Shown one piece after another: positions 16,569-25,074 of a DNA stretch of 38,877 bases (within the stretch, counting starts at the first letter, position 1; each line of letters begins with the position of its first letter). Both the position numbers and the translations under genes were made by a program. The stretch lies in assembly GCA_030950195.1 (NCBI GenBank), contig JAUZRS010000040.1:1-38877 (forward strand), in the 5' to 3' direction. The notes below the pieces were generated by a model. It saw only the letters and a list, made by a program, of their open reading frames with translations. It ran no database searches and was not told the origin of the DNA. The DNA is from Gammaproteobacteria bacterium (GTDB lineage Bacteria > Pseudomonadota > Gammaproteobacteria > JAUZRS01).

Positions 16569-17879
16569 CTAAAACACTCGCTTTTTTTCCAATCGAGCGT
16601 AATAAAAACCATCCATACCCTCTTGGGCAGTAAACACTTGCCGACCATAAAGATCTGCAATGCCCCAGTCAGCCTGTAATGGCAGCTCAATGGCATCACT
16701 CTGCTCACACAGAAAATGGCCAATTTGTTGACTGTTTTCGGCTTTAAACAGCGAGCAGGTTGCGTAAAGCAACAGGCCACCTGGAGCCAACAACGGCCAC
16801 AACGCCTGCAGCAAACGCCGCTGTTGAGCCGCCAAAGCCTCAATGTCTTCAGCACGACGCAACACCTTGATATCAGGATGACGGCGAATCACCCCTGTAG
16901 CCGAACAAGGCGCATCCAGTAATATACGCTCAAAGGGCTTTCCATCCCACCAGAGATTAGTCTCTGCCGCATCGGCGCAGACCTGCTTCGCCGAACGCTG
17001 CAAACGTTGCAGGTTTTCCGTCACTCGATCCAGACGTTTTTGATCGCTGTCCAGCGCCCACAACTCCAGATCATCGGCCTGCTCTAAAATGTGGCCGGTT
17101 TTACCACCAGGCGCGGCACAGGCATCCAAAATTCGCTGTCCAGGCTGTACATCCAACAGCTGTGCAGCCAACTGCGCCGCCGCATCTTGCACCGAACAGC
17201 TACCCTGTTCAAAACGGGGTAACACACTCACAGACTGCGGCTTTGCCAGGATCAACGCCGCTGCTGCATGGGGATGTTCTTCAGCTTCGATGCCCTGCTG
17301 TTGCAATTGCTGAAGATAATCAGTTCGGCTCTGCTGACGCACATTAACCCGCAAGGTCATGGGGGGCGGTTCATTGGCAGCGATCAATAACGATTGCCAC
17401 TGCTCTGGCCAATCGTGTTGCAAACGTTCGATGATCCAAGCGGGATGAGAGTAGTGCGCTTCCAAATCCGATTCCAACGCCGTCAGCAGTTCTTCTTTGC
17501 GACGGATAAAGTTACGCAAGACCCCGTTCACCAGCGCCTTTGCCCAACCTTTACCCAATTTTTTGCTCACCGCCACACTGTCGTTGACCGCCGCGTATTC
17601 CGGTACTCGCATATAAAGCAGTTGAAACAGCGCCAACAGCAGCAAGGCCTGCACGTCTTGATCTTTATTGCGCAGCGGTTTTTGCAGCAGTTTGGCCAAC
17701 AACCACTGCAATTTAGGCAAATAACGCATCACGCCAAAACAGAGCGCCTGCAACAGCGCGCGGTCTTTTTCCGCGACTCGTTCAGAAAACTCCGGCAACA
17801 GTGTGCCCAAAGATTCACCGTGGCGCAGAACTCGATTGACCACTTTGGTGGCCGCCAAGCGCACCGGCAGCAGCGCCAT
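16569..17879 (-). CDS. rsmB: 16S rRNA m5C967 methyltransferase
   Basis: A 436-residue SAM-dependent enzyme (E. coli RsmB/Sun is 429) that methylates C967 of 16S rRNA. An N-terminal NusB-like RNA-binding domain (about 1 to 140) is followed by the Rossmann methyltransferase: SAM loop LDACAAPGGKTGH, motif IV LLDAPCSATG, and motif VI YATCSLFKAEN with the catalytic Cys. It is encoded in the usual def-fmt-rsmB order. Its ATG overlaps the fmt stop by 1 bp. No anomalies were seen. Confidence 0.97.
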   Translation of the reverse strand: MALLPVRLAATKVVNRVLRHGESLGTLLPEFSERVAEKDRALLQALCFGVMRYLPKLQWLLAKLLQKPLRNKDQDVQALLLLALFQLLYMRVPEYAAVNDSVAVSKKLGKGWAKALVNGVLRNFIRRKEELLTALESDLEAHYSHPAWIIERLQHDWPEQWQSLLIAANEPPPMTLRVNVRQQSRTDYLQQLQQQGIEAEEHPHAAAALILAKPQSVSVLPRFEQGSCSVQDAAAQLAAQLLDVQPGQRILDACAAPGGKTGHILEQADDLELWALDSDQKRLDRVTENLQRLQRSAKQVCADAAETNLWWDGKPFERILLDAPCSATGVIRRHPDIKVLRRAEDIEALAAQQRRLLQALWPLLAPGGLLLYATCSLFKAENSQQIGHFLCEQSDAIELPLQADWGIADLYGRQVFTAQEGMDGFYYARLEKKRVF

Positions 17880-18823
17880 TACGACGACTCCGACTCGCCC
17901 AAACGGCAGCCCTGCGGTGAATGTGCATTGAGAAAATCCGCCACCTTAAGGGCTTTTTTGCCAGGTAACTGCACCTGTTTCAACTGCAACACACCCTCAC
18001 CACAGGCCACTCGAATGCCGCTTTTATCCGCCGACATCACCGTACCAGGCAGCCCCTCGGTAACCACATCACGCAGCGCTTCCGCTTGCCAAACCCGCAT
18101 CATTTTGCCCTTGAACAACGTTTGTGCCACGGGCCAGGGATTAAACGCCCTCACTTGCCGCTCCAGCTGCAAAGCCGAACGCTGCCAATCCAGCGTCGCC
18201 TCGGTTTTATCCAATTTGGATGCGTAAGTAACCAAATCAGCCTTCTGTCGCTCTGCCTGCCAACCACCAACAGGGTGTTCTGCCAACTGAGAAAGCAACA
18301 GATCCGCCCCCATCAGACACAGTTTGTCATGCAACGAGCCTCCGCTTTCATCTGCTTCGATGGGACAGACCGACTTCGCCAACATATCACCCGTATCCAA
18401 ACCCACATCCATCTGCATCAAGGTGATGCCCGACTCGGCATCACCGGCCAAAATAGCGCGCTGAATGGGAGCAGCGCCGCGCCAACGCGGCAGCAAAGAG
18501 GCGTGCAGGTTCAAACAGCCCAGACGCGGCGCAACCAAAATCACCTGCGGTAAAATCAAACCGTAAGCCACCACCACCATCAAATCAGCCTCAAAAGCCT
18601 GTAGCTGCTCTACATCTTCGCTTTGTTTGAAATTCAGTGGCTGACAGACCTCAATTCCGGCCTCTAAGGCCACCTCTTTCACCGCGCTCATTTTGGGCAA
18701 CCGACCTCGCCCTGCACGACGATCCGGCTGGGTGTAGACCGCACACACCTCGTGCTCAGATGCCAGCAGCGCCTGCAGAGCAGGCACAGAAAAATCGGGG
18801 GTACCCGCATAGATGATCTTCAC
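17879..18823 (-). CDS. fmt: Methionyl-tRNA formyltransferase
   Basis: A 314-residue enzyme (E. coli Fmt is 315) that formylates the initiator Met-tRNA. The N-terminal formyl-transfer domain begins MKIIYAGTPDFSVPAL and includes the HASLLPRWRGAAPIQRAI motif around residues 108 to 125 and MQMDVGLDTGDML. The C-terminal tRNA-contact domain starts near 205 (FNPWPVAQT). The start is GTG at 18823. It lies 27 bp past def and is the functional partner of the deformylase encoded upstream. Confidence 0.97.
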   Translation of the reverse strand: MKIIYAGTPDFSVPALQALLASEHEVCAVYTQPDRRAGRGRLPKMSAVKEVALEAGIEVCQPLNFKQSEDVEQLQAFEADLMVVVAYGLILPQVILVAPRLGCLNLHASLLPRWRGAAPIQRAILAGDAESGITLMQMDVGLDTGDMLAKSVCPIEADESGGSLHDKLCLMGADLLLSQLAEHPVGGWQAERQKADLVTYASKLDKTEATLDWQRSALQLERQVRAFNPWPVAQTLFKGKMMRVWQAEALRDVVTEGLPGTVMSADKSGIRVACGEGVLQLKQVQLPGKKALKVADFLNAHSPQGCRLGESESS

Positions 18824-18850
18824 TTTCGACTCCTTTCCCGTTCTCTTTTT

Positions 18851-19360
18851 TTATTTTTTTTGACGACTTTTTTCCAATTTTTCCAGCTTTTTACGGATGC
18901 GCTGGCGTTTTAACGATGAGATGTAATCGACAAACAATTTGCCATCCAAGTGATCAATTTCATGCTGAATGCAGACCGCCAACAGATCCTCCGCCTCCAG
19001 CTCAAACACCTCACCCTGCTGATTTAAGGCTCGAACTCGAATGCGTTCTGCCCGACTGACCGTTTCATAAAATCCCGGCACCGACAGACAACCCTCGTCC
19101 ATCTCTTCAACGCCGTGCAATTCAATCAACTCAGGATTAATCAACACCAACGGTTGATCGTGATCCTCTGAAACATCCACCACCACCACGCGCCGATGCA
19201 CGTTCACCTGCGTAGCAGCCAAACCAATGCCCACCGCGTCGTACATCGTCTCCAACAGATCATCGACCAACTTCACCACGCCACTGTCCACCTCACGCAC
19301 AGCAACCGCTTTGGTGCGCAGACGTGGGTCTGGAAAATGCAAAATATCCAATAACGCCAT
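18851..19360 (-). CDS. def: Peptide deformylase
   Basis: A 169-residue metalloenzyme (E. coli 169) removing N-formyl groups from new proteins. All three signatures are present: GIGLAATQV (45 to 53), EGCLSVPG with metal ligand Cys91, and HEIDH with ligands His133 and His137 and catalytic Glu134. A lysine-rich tail ([19 protein letters not shown]) ends the protein. It is the first gene of the long minus-strand block and is divergent from the LysM gene. The 146-bp gap holds no promoter I would defend. Confidence 0.98.
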   Translation of the reverse strand: MALLDILHFPDPRLRTKAVAVREVDSGVVKLVDDLLETMYDAVGIGLAATQVNVHRRVVVVDVSEDHDQPLVLINPELIELHGVEEMDEGCLSVPGFYETVSRAERIRVRALNQQGEVFELEAEDLLAVCIQHEIDHLDGKLFVDYISSLKRQRIRKKLEKLEKSRQKK

Positions 19361-19506
19361 AATTTCAAACCAATAATGTATCTGTAATCTATAAAAAAAT
19401 GCGACTAATAATGTGAGCTAGGCCAAGATCATCAACGTCTGTCACTTGTACGATAGGTCACATTCTGGCTAAACTGCTAAAAAATAACCTGTGTGGAGTA
19501 AGGATC

Positions 19507-20667
19507 TTGACAGCAAAATTCCCAAAACGTGCCTTCGGTATGTTCAGTGCAATCGGTCTCTTACTCACACTCAGCGGCTGCGCCACTCAAGCACCGCAAA
19601 AAACCGTTGCCCCACCACCAAAACCCACTTTCGCCCCAAAACTCGAATTTAAAGCCGATCCAAAGCCGGTTATCCTACGCGAAAGTCGCCCCCAGCTCTA
19701 CGTTGTGGTCAAAGGCGATACATTGTGGGACATCGCCGCTCATTTTCTACGCGATCCTTGGATCTGGCCAGAAATCTGGGAAGTGAACCCACAAATCCAA
19801 AACCCTCACCTAATCTACCCAGGTGATCGTATCAGCGTCAGCCTAATTGATGGCCAACCGCACCTCTATCTGGATCGTCCCGGCATGACTGGGCGACCAC
19901 TGACGCTACCACGCGGCACCCCCATTGTGCGTCTCTCGCCACAAATTCGAGAACAGGCCTTAGAGACCGCCATCCCGATGATCTCTGCCAACGCCATTCG
20001 CCAATTTACGGTGCAACCGCGCATCGTTGGCAAAAATGAACTGGCCAACGCCCCCTACATCCTTGGCAATCAAGAAGGGCGGCTGCTCAGCGCTACAGGC
20101 AATCAACTCTACGCTCGCGGCCTCAAAAGCAACGATGAATCTCTGTTCAGCATTTTCCGCCCAGGCAACACCTTTATCGACCCCGACAGCGACGAAATCC
20201 TCGGTTACGAAGCGATTTTTATCGCCGATGCCAAAGTGACGCAGTTCGGCGACCCTGCCACCCTCACCATCACAAACAGCACGCGTGAAACTCTTGGCGG
20301 TGATCGCCTGTTGATGCAGAAAAAAGGCACACTCCAACACAGCTACCTGCCCCATGTACCCAAACAACCCATCAACGCACAGATCATCTCCCTCTTCGAC
20401 GCCATCAGTCAGGTGGCGCAAAATCAAGTCGTGGTGCTCAATAAAGGCCAGCAAGACGGTCTGGAAGTAGGGCATATTTTAGCGATTAAAAAACGCGGTG
20501 AAATGATCAAAGATCGTTTCAGTGGCAAACACAACGACTACGTACAGCTGCCCGACAGCACCGCTGGGGTCTTAATGATCTTCCGCAGTTTTGATCGCCT
20601 CAGTTACGGCCTGATTATGGAAGCCACCCGCGCCATCCACATCAATGACAGGGTTACCAACCCCTAA
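19507..20667 (+). CDS. LysM-domain lipoprotein
   Basis: A 386-residue exported lipoprotein: basic start, hydrophobic core, and lipobox LSGC (residues about 22 to 25). One LysM peptidoglycan-binding domain covers about 66 to 114 (YVVVKGDTLWDIAAHFL, ending YPGDRISV). A C-terminal region of about 270 residues resembles the unnamed domain of LysM proteins encoded beside dprA and def in many gammaproteobacteria. The start is TTG at 19507 with GGAG 8 nt upstream; a later in-frame ATG would cut the signal peptide's basic region. It probably sits on the outer membrane and binds murein. The dprA start follows 2 bp after its stop. Confidence 0.88.
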   Translation: MTAKFPKRAFGMFSAIGLLLTLSGCATQAPQKTVAPPPKPTFAPKLEFKADPKPVILRESRPQLYVVVKGDTLWDIAAHFLRDPWIWPEIWEVNPQIQNPHLIYPGDRISVSLIDGQPHLYLDRPGMTGRPLTLPRGTPIVRLSPQIREQALETAIPMISANAIRQFTVQPRIVGKNELANAPYILGNQEGRLLSATGNQLYARGLKSNDESLFSIFRPGNTFIDPDSDEILGYEAIFIADAKVTQFGDPATLTITNSTRETLGGDRLLMQKKGTLQHSYLPHVPKQPINAQIISLFDAISQVAQNQVVVLNKGQQDGLEVGHILAIKKRGEMIKDRFSGKHNDYVQLPDSTAGVLMIFRSFDRLSYGLIMEATRAIHINDRVTNP

Positions 20668-20669
20668 CC

Positions 20670-21818
20670 TTGAACAGACAATCGAGCAGTGCGTCTTGGC
20701 TCAGACTGCTGCACGCTCCTGGCGTGGGGCCGGTTACTGCGGCTAAAATTCTTGACCTGATCGGGGGCATCGACGCACTGCAACACTGCACACGCCAACA
20801 ATTGCACGGGCTAAACCTAAAACCCGCCGCCCTAGACATTCTGCTGCAAAACGAACCGTCAGAGAACATCGAAAATGATCTGCGCTGGGCAGAAGCGCCT
20901 GAAAACCACCTCATCCCCATCGACGACCCGCGTTATCCATCGCGCCTAAAAACCATCAGCGATGCCCCCATTGTGCTGTATGCCAAAGGTCAATTGGACG
21001 TGCTTTACAGCCTGCAACTGGGCATGGTGGGCAGCCGTACCCCCACCCCCAGCGGCAAAGAGACCGCCTTTGAGTTTGCTCGCCACTTGGCGCACAACGG
21101 TTTTACCATCACCAGCGGTTTGGCGCTGGGCATTGATGCCGCCAGCCATCAAGGGGCTCTGGCAGGCGGCGGCCAAACCGTCGCCGTCACCGCCACCGGC
21201 TTGGATCGGGTTTACCCCGCCGCTCATCGCGAACTGGCTCAACAAATTGTTACTCAAGGGGTGATGATCTGTGAATTTCCCACCGGCATTCGCCCCCAAG
21301 CGCAAAACTTCCCGCGCCGCAACCGCATCATCAGCGCCCTCAGCATCGGCACACTGGTGGTGGAAGCGGCCAAACGCAGCGGCTCGCTGATCACCGCCCG
21401 CCACGCCATGGAACAAGGGCGTGAGGTGTTTGCCATTCCCGGTTCGATTCACAACCCATTGGCACGAGGCTGCCATACCCTGATTCGCCAAGGTGCAAAG
21501 CTGGTGGAGACTGCCGATGATATTTTAGAAGAAGTCGCCCCACTGATTCGCCAAGCGCTGCACACCACTGAATTTGAACCACCCAAAAGCCCAGCCAAAA
21601 CAGAAATGCAAGCGGAACTAAAACTAGAAGAAAAACACACTTTGGACGACGATTACCAAAAATTACTCCGTTGTTTGGATCACTCACCCACCTCCATCGA
21701 CACTCTCGTAGAACGCAGCCAACTCTCCGTAAAGAGCCTATCTTCGATGTTATTGATCCTAGAACTGCAAAATCGCATCGAAGTTTTACCTGGTGGTCTC
21801 TACCAATGTTTAAAATAA
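20670..21818 (+). CDS. dprA: DNA processing protein DprA
   Basis: A 382-residue protein (E. coli Smf is 374). It has an N-terminal HhH/SAM-like region (LLHAPGVGPVTAAKIL), a Rossmann core (about 90 to 290) with MVGSRTPTPSGKE, SGLALGIDAASHQGAL, FPRRNRIISALS and GSLITARHAMEQGREVFAIPG, and a C-terminal winged helix (about 325 to 380). DprA loads RecA on incoming single-stranded DNA during natural transformation. The start is TTG at 20670, immediately after the LysM stop, so the two are probably translated together. The gene normally next in this order, smg, is absent. Confidence 0.95.
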   Translation: MNRQSSSASWLRLLHAPGVGPVTAAKILDLIGGIDALQHCTRQQLHGLNLKPAALDILLQNEPSENIENDLRWAEAPENHLIPIDDPRYPSRLKTISDAPIVLYAKGQLDVLYSLQLGMVGSRTPTPSGKETAFEFARHLAHNGFTITSGLALGIDAASHQGALAGGGQTVAVTATGLDRVYPAAHRELAQQIVTQGVMICEFPTGIRPQAQNFPRRNRIISALSIGTLVVEAAKRSGSLITARHAMEQGREVFAIPGSIHNPLARGCHTLIRQGAKLVETADDILEEVAPLIRQALHTTEFEPPKSPAKTEMQAELKLEEKHTLDDDYQKLLRCLDHSPTSIDTLVERSQLSVKSLSSMLLILELQNRIEVLPGGLYQCLK

Positions 21819-21934
21819 AACTCAATGAAAACATAAAGTTGGATAAATATGGTGCTACAAAAAACAGACAAAAATACCTTCTCAATCCTCAAGCACTCGA
21901 CGTAGGCACCAAATTTAGTTCAGAATAGCGCCCC

Positions 21935-21952
21935 ACGTTTGGCGACAAACGT
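21935..21952. other. Small hairpin in the dprA-topA gap
   Basis: ACGTTTG-GCGA-CAAACGT is a perfect 7-bp stem with a tetraloop, 38 bp before topA. No U-tract follows. It could be part of the topA leader, a regulatory site, or chance. The surrounding 172 bp are A/T-rich and hold no recognisable gene. Confidence 0.3.
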
Positions 21953-21990
21953 TAATACCACGGCCGGAGAGCCCAGAGCAGAGCAAAATA

Positions 21991-24519
21991 ATGAGTAAGC
22001 ACTTAATCATCGTTGAATCACCCGCCAAAGGTAAAACGATTAAAAAGTACCTTGGCAAAGATTATGAAGTCATGGCCTCCTACGGCCACGTACGCGACCT
22101 CGTTCCCAAGGAGGGGGCGGTGGATACGGAAAACGGCTTTGCCATGAAATACCAAGCCATTGAACGCAATGAAAAACACGTTCAGGCGATTAAAAAGGCA
22201 CTCAAAAAAGCCGACTCCCTACTGCTCGCAACGGATCCAGATCGCGAGGGTGAAGCCATCTCTTGGCATCTGGCTGAAATGTTACGGGAAAAAAATCTGC
22301 TCGAAGGCAAAGTAGTGCAGCGAGTGGTCTTTCACGAGATCACCAAACGCGCCCTCAAAGAGGCGGTGGACAATCCACGGGAACTCTCCATGGAGATGGT
22401 CAACGCCCAGCAAGCCCGTCGCGCACTGGATTATTTGGTTGGTTTTAACCTCTCCCCCCTGCTGTGGAAAAAGATCCAGCGCGGCCTCTCAGCCGGTCGG
22501 GTACAAAGCCCCGCGCTGCGCATGATCAGCGAACGAGAAGCGGAAATTGACCGTTTTGAAGCCCGCGAATACTGGACAATTGAAGCCGATCTGGAACAGA
22601 GCAAACTGGCCTTCAACGCCAAACTGACCCAACTCGACGGCGACAAATTAAAGCAGTTCAGCATCACCAACGACAGCCAAGCCAACGAAGCCAAAGATCG
22701 TCTGCTCAAAGAAGCCAATGGCATTTTAGTGGTCAAATCCGTCACCAAGAAACAGCGCAAACGCAACCCTGCGCCACCCTTTACCACCTCCACCTTGCAA
22801 CAAGAGGCGATACGCAAACTGGGCTTTACCGCCCTACGCGCCATGCGCGTCGCCCAACAGCTCTATGAAGGCATCGACACCGGTTCCGGTGCCGAAGGGC
22901 TTATCACCTACATGCGTACCGATTCCGTCACCCTCTCTCAAGATGCCTTGGCAGACATTCGTGACCTGATCAGCAACCAGTACGGTGCCGACCAAATGCC
23001 CGCTGAGCCACGTTTTTTCAAAACCAAATCCAAAAACGCTCAAGAAGCGCATGAAGCAGTACGTCCCACCTCCGCTCAGCGTCGCCCCGAAGATCTAAAA
23101 GGTCACCTCACCGACGAGCAATTCAAACTCTACAGCTTGATCTGGAAACGCACCGTCGCCTGTCAAATGGTGCAGGCGGTGTTTGATCAAGTGGCCATCG
23201 ACTTTGCGTGCGGAGACGGCAACACCTTCCGTTCCACCGGCTCCACCTTGCGCGAAGCGGGGTTTATGGCCGTCTATCAAGAAGGCATGGACGACAGCAA
23301 GAAAGAGGAAGATCGGCGCTTACCACCACTGGAAGAGGGTGACAAAGTCGATCTCAAAGCCATTCGTCCCGAACAACATTTCACCGAGCCACCCCCACGC
23401 TACACCGAGGCCAGCTTGGTCAAAACGCTGGAAGAATACGACATCGGTCGCCCTTCCACCTACGCCAGCATCATCTCGACTTTGCAAGACCGTGGTTATG
23501 TGGAGCTGGAGTCACGCCGCTTCACCCCCACCGATGTCGGCAAAGTAGTGAACACCTTTCTCTGCACTCACTTCACTCAGTATGTGGATTACGACTTCAC
23601 CGCCAAACTGGAAGACGAGCTCGATGCCATCGCCCGAGGTGAAAAAGAGTGGATTCCTCTGCTGCGTGAATTTTGGACTCCCTTCACCGCGCTAATCGCC
23701 GACAAAGAAGCCAACGTCAGCCGTGACGAAGCCGTACAAGCACGGGAGCTGGGAACCGATCCAAAAAGCGGCAAACCAATCTCGGTACGCATCGGCCGTT
23801 TTGGTCCTTTTGTGCAGATCGGTACCCGTGACGACGAAGAGAAACCCAAATTTGCCGGTCTTCGTCCAGGGCAGAAGATGGACAAAATCACCCTCGAAGA
23901 GGCCTTGATTCTGTTTCAGCTGCCGCGCAATTTGGGTGAGTCTACTGAAGGTGAGAAGATCAGCACCAACATCGGTCGCTTTGGCCCTTATGTTAAATAC
24001 GACAGCAAATACGTTTCAATCAAAGAGGACGACCCTCACACCATCACTTTAGAACGAGCACTGGAGTTGGTCGCCGAGAAAAAATTGGCCGATGCCAACC
24101 GCATCATCAAAATCTTTGAGGACAGCGAAATTCAGGTGTTGAACGGTCGCTACGGCCCTTACATCACCGACGGCAATAAAAATGCCAAGATTCCTAAGGA
24201 TGTGGAACCCAAAGAGTTGGAACTGGAGCAGTGTGAAAAGCTGATTGCCGAAGCCCCAGAGAAAAAACGCCGAGGTAAAAAGAAAGCGGTGGCGAAGAAA
24301 AAATCGACCGCCAAAAAAACCTCTGCCAAAAAAACCGCTGCCAAGAAAACCAGTGCAAAAAAGACCGCCTCAAAAAAGAAAGCCAGCAGTAAGAAAAAGG
24401 CCAGCAGTAAAAAGAAAGCCGTCGCCAAAAAATCCACTGCAAAAAAGAGTGCGGCGAAAAAAACCAGCACGGTGAAAAAGAAAGTGGCCAGTAAAAAAGC
24501 CGCCAGTGACAAAGAGTAA
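21991..24519 (+). CDS. topA: DNA topoisomerase I with histone H1-like tail
   Basis: An 842-residue type IA topoisomerase relaxing negative supercoils. The TOPRIM domain has Glu9 (VESPAKGK) and the DPDREGE acidic triad (82 to 88). The catalytic Tyr307 is in ITYMRTDS, where E. coli has Tyr319. Beyond the core are C-terminal topoisomerase repeats (IGRFGPFVQIG, IGRFGPYVKY, NGRYGPYITDG) instead of the E. coli zinc ribbons; no Cys4 motif is visible. Residues about 757 to 842 form a Lys/Ala/Ser low-complexity tail (KKTSAKKTAAKKTSAKK type) like histone H1 or AlgR3-type proteins, likely a nonspecific DNA-binding arm. The stop overlaps tsaC by 14 bp. Confidence 0.97.
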   Translation: MSKHLIIVESPAKGKTIKKYLGKDYEVMASYGHVRDLVPKEGAVDTENGFAMKYQAIERNEKHVQAIKKALKKADSLLLATDPDREGEAISWHLAEMLREKNLLEGKVVQRVVFHEITKRALKEAVDNPRELSMEMVNAQQARRALDYLVGFNLSPLLWKKIQRGLSAGRVQSPALRMISEREAEIDRFEAREYWTIEADLEQSKLAFNAKLTQLDGDKLKQFSITNDSQANEAKDRLLKEANGILVVKSVTKKQRKRNPAPPFTTSTLQQEAIRKLGFTALRAMRVAQQLYEGIDTGSGAEGLITYMRTDSVTLSQDALADIRDLISNQYGADQMPAEPRFFKTKSKNAQEAHEAVRPTSAQRRPEDLKGHLTDEQFKLYSLIWKRTVACQMVQAVFDQVAIDFACGDGNTFRSTGSTLREAGFMAVYQEGMDDSKKEEDRRLPPLEEGDKVDLKAIRPEQHFTEPPPRYTEASLVKTLEEYDIGRPSTYASIISTLQDRGYVELESRRFTPTDVGKVVNTFLCTHFTQYVDYDFTAKLEDELDAIARGEKEWIPLLREFWTPFTALIADKEANVSRDEAVQARELGTDPKSGKPISVRIGRFGPFVQIGTRDDEEKPKFAGLRPGQKMDKITLEEALILFQLPRNLGESTEGEKISTNIGRFGPYVKYDSKYVSIKEDDPHTITLERALELVAEKKLADANRIIKIFEDSEIQVLNGRYGPYITDGNKNAKIPKDVEPKELELEQCEKLIAEAPEKKRRGKKKAVAKKKSTAKKTSAKKTAAKKTSAKKTASKKKASSKKKASSKKKAVAKKSTAKKSAAKKTSTVKKKVASKKAASDKE

Positions 24520-25066
24520 ACTGCAACAACTCGATCAGGCTACCAAGATCATTCAACACGGCGGCCTGATCGCCTACCCCACCGAAGCGGTCTTTGGTCT
24601 CGGCTGTGATCCCAGCAACCAACACGCCGTCGAACGCCTCCTCAAACTCAAACAGCGCAGCCCTGACAAAGGGCTGATTCTGATTGCCGCCGACTTTTCT
24701 CAACTGCACACCTACTTACAACCTTTGGACAGAGAAGTCGCAGAACGCCTTTATGCCCAGTGGCCAGGCCCATACACTTGGTTGTTACCCGCTGCTGCTG
24801 ATACCCCCAAATGGCTCACCGGCCAGCACGACACCTTAGCGGTACGAGTCAGCGCCCATCCACCTGTGGTAGCCCTATGCAAGCAGGTCGGCGCGCTTGT
24901 CTCCAGCAGCGCCAACCTCAGTGGCGCACCCGCTGCTCGCAGCGTCAATGAAGTCACGGCCTATTTTGCTCAACAATTGGATTTTATTTGGGATGCCCCA
25001 CTGGGTAACGCCAAACAACCCAGCCGCATTCGGGATGCCCTCAGCGGCCGCGTGTTGCGCTCCTAA
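24506..25066 (+). CDS. tsaC: Threonylcarbamoyl-AMP synthase
   Basis: A 186-residue Sua5/YciO/YrdC-family protein of the short TsaC type (E. coli 190). It makes threonylcarbamoyl-AMP from threonine, bicarbonate and ATP for the t6A37 tRNA modification. Visible motifs are GGLIAYPTEAVFGLGCDP, KQRSPDKGLILIA, LAVRVSAHP, and SSSANLSGAPAARS. The GTG at 24506 lies inside the topA end, so translation is coupled. It runs convergent to the GGDEF/EAL gene with only 8 bp between stops and no visible terminator. Confidence 0.94.
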   Translation: MTKSKLQQLDQATKIIQHGGLIAYPTEAVFGLGCDPSNQHAVERLLKLKQRSPDKGLILIAADFSQLHTYLQPLDREVAERLYAQWPGPYTWLLPAAADTPKWLTGQHDTLAVRVSAHPPVVALCKQVGALVSSSANLSGAPAARSVNEVTAYFAQQLDFIWDAPLGNAKQPSRIRDALSGRVLRS

Positions 25067-25074
25067 GAAAGCCG

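Noticed and set aside
19411-19426. CRP-like sequence between def and the LysM gene
   Set aside because: TGTGA-N6-CCAAG has only one good half and no promoter in a fitting position.
21823-21928. A short open frame in the dprA-topA gap as an smg remnant
   Set aside because: The readable residues show no similarity to Smg (DUF494), and there is no ribosome-binding site that supports translation.
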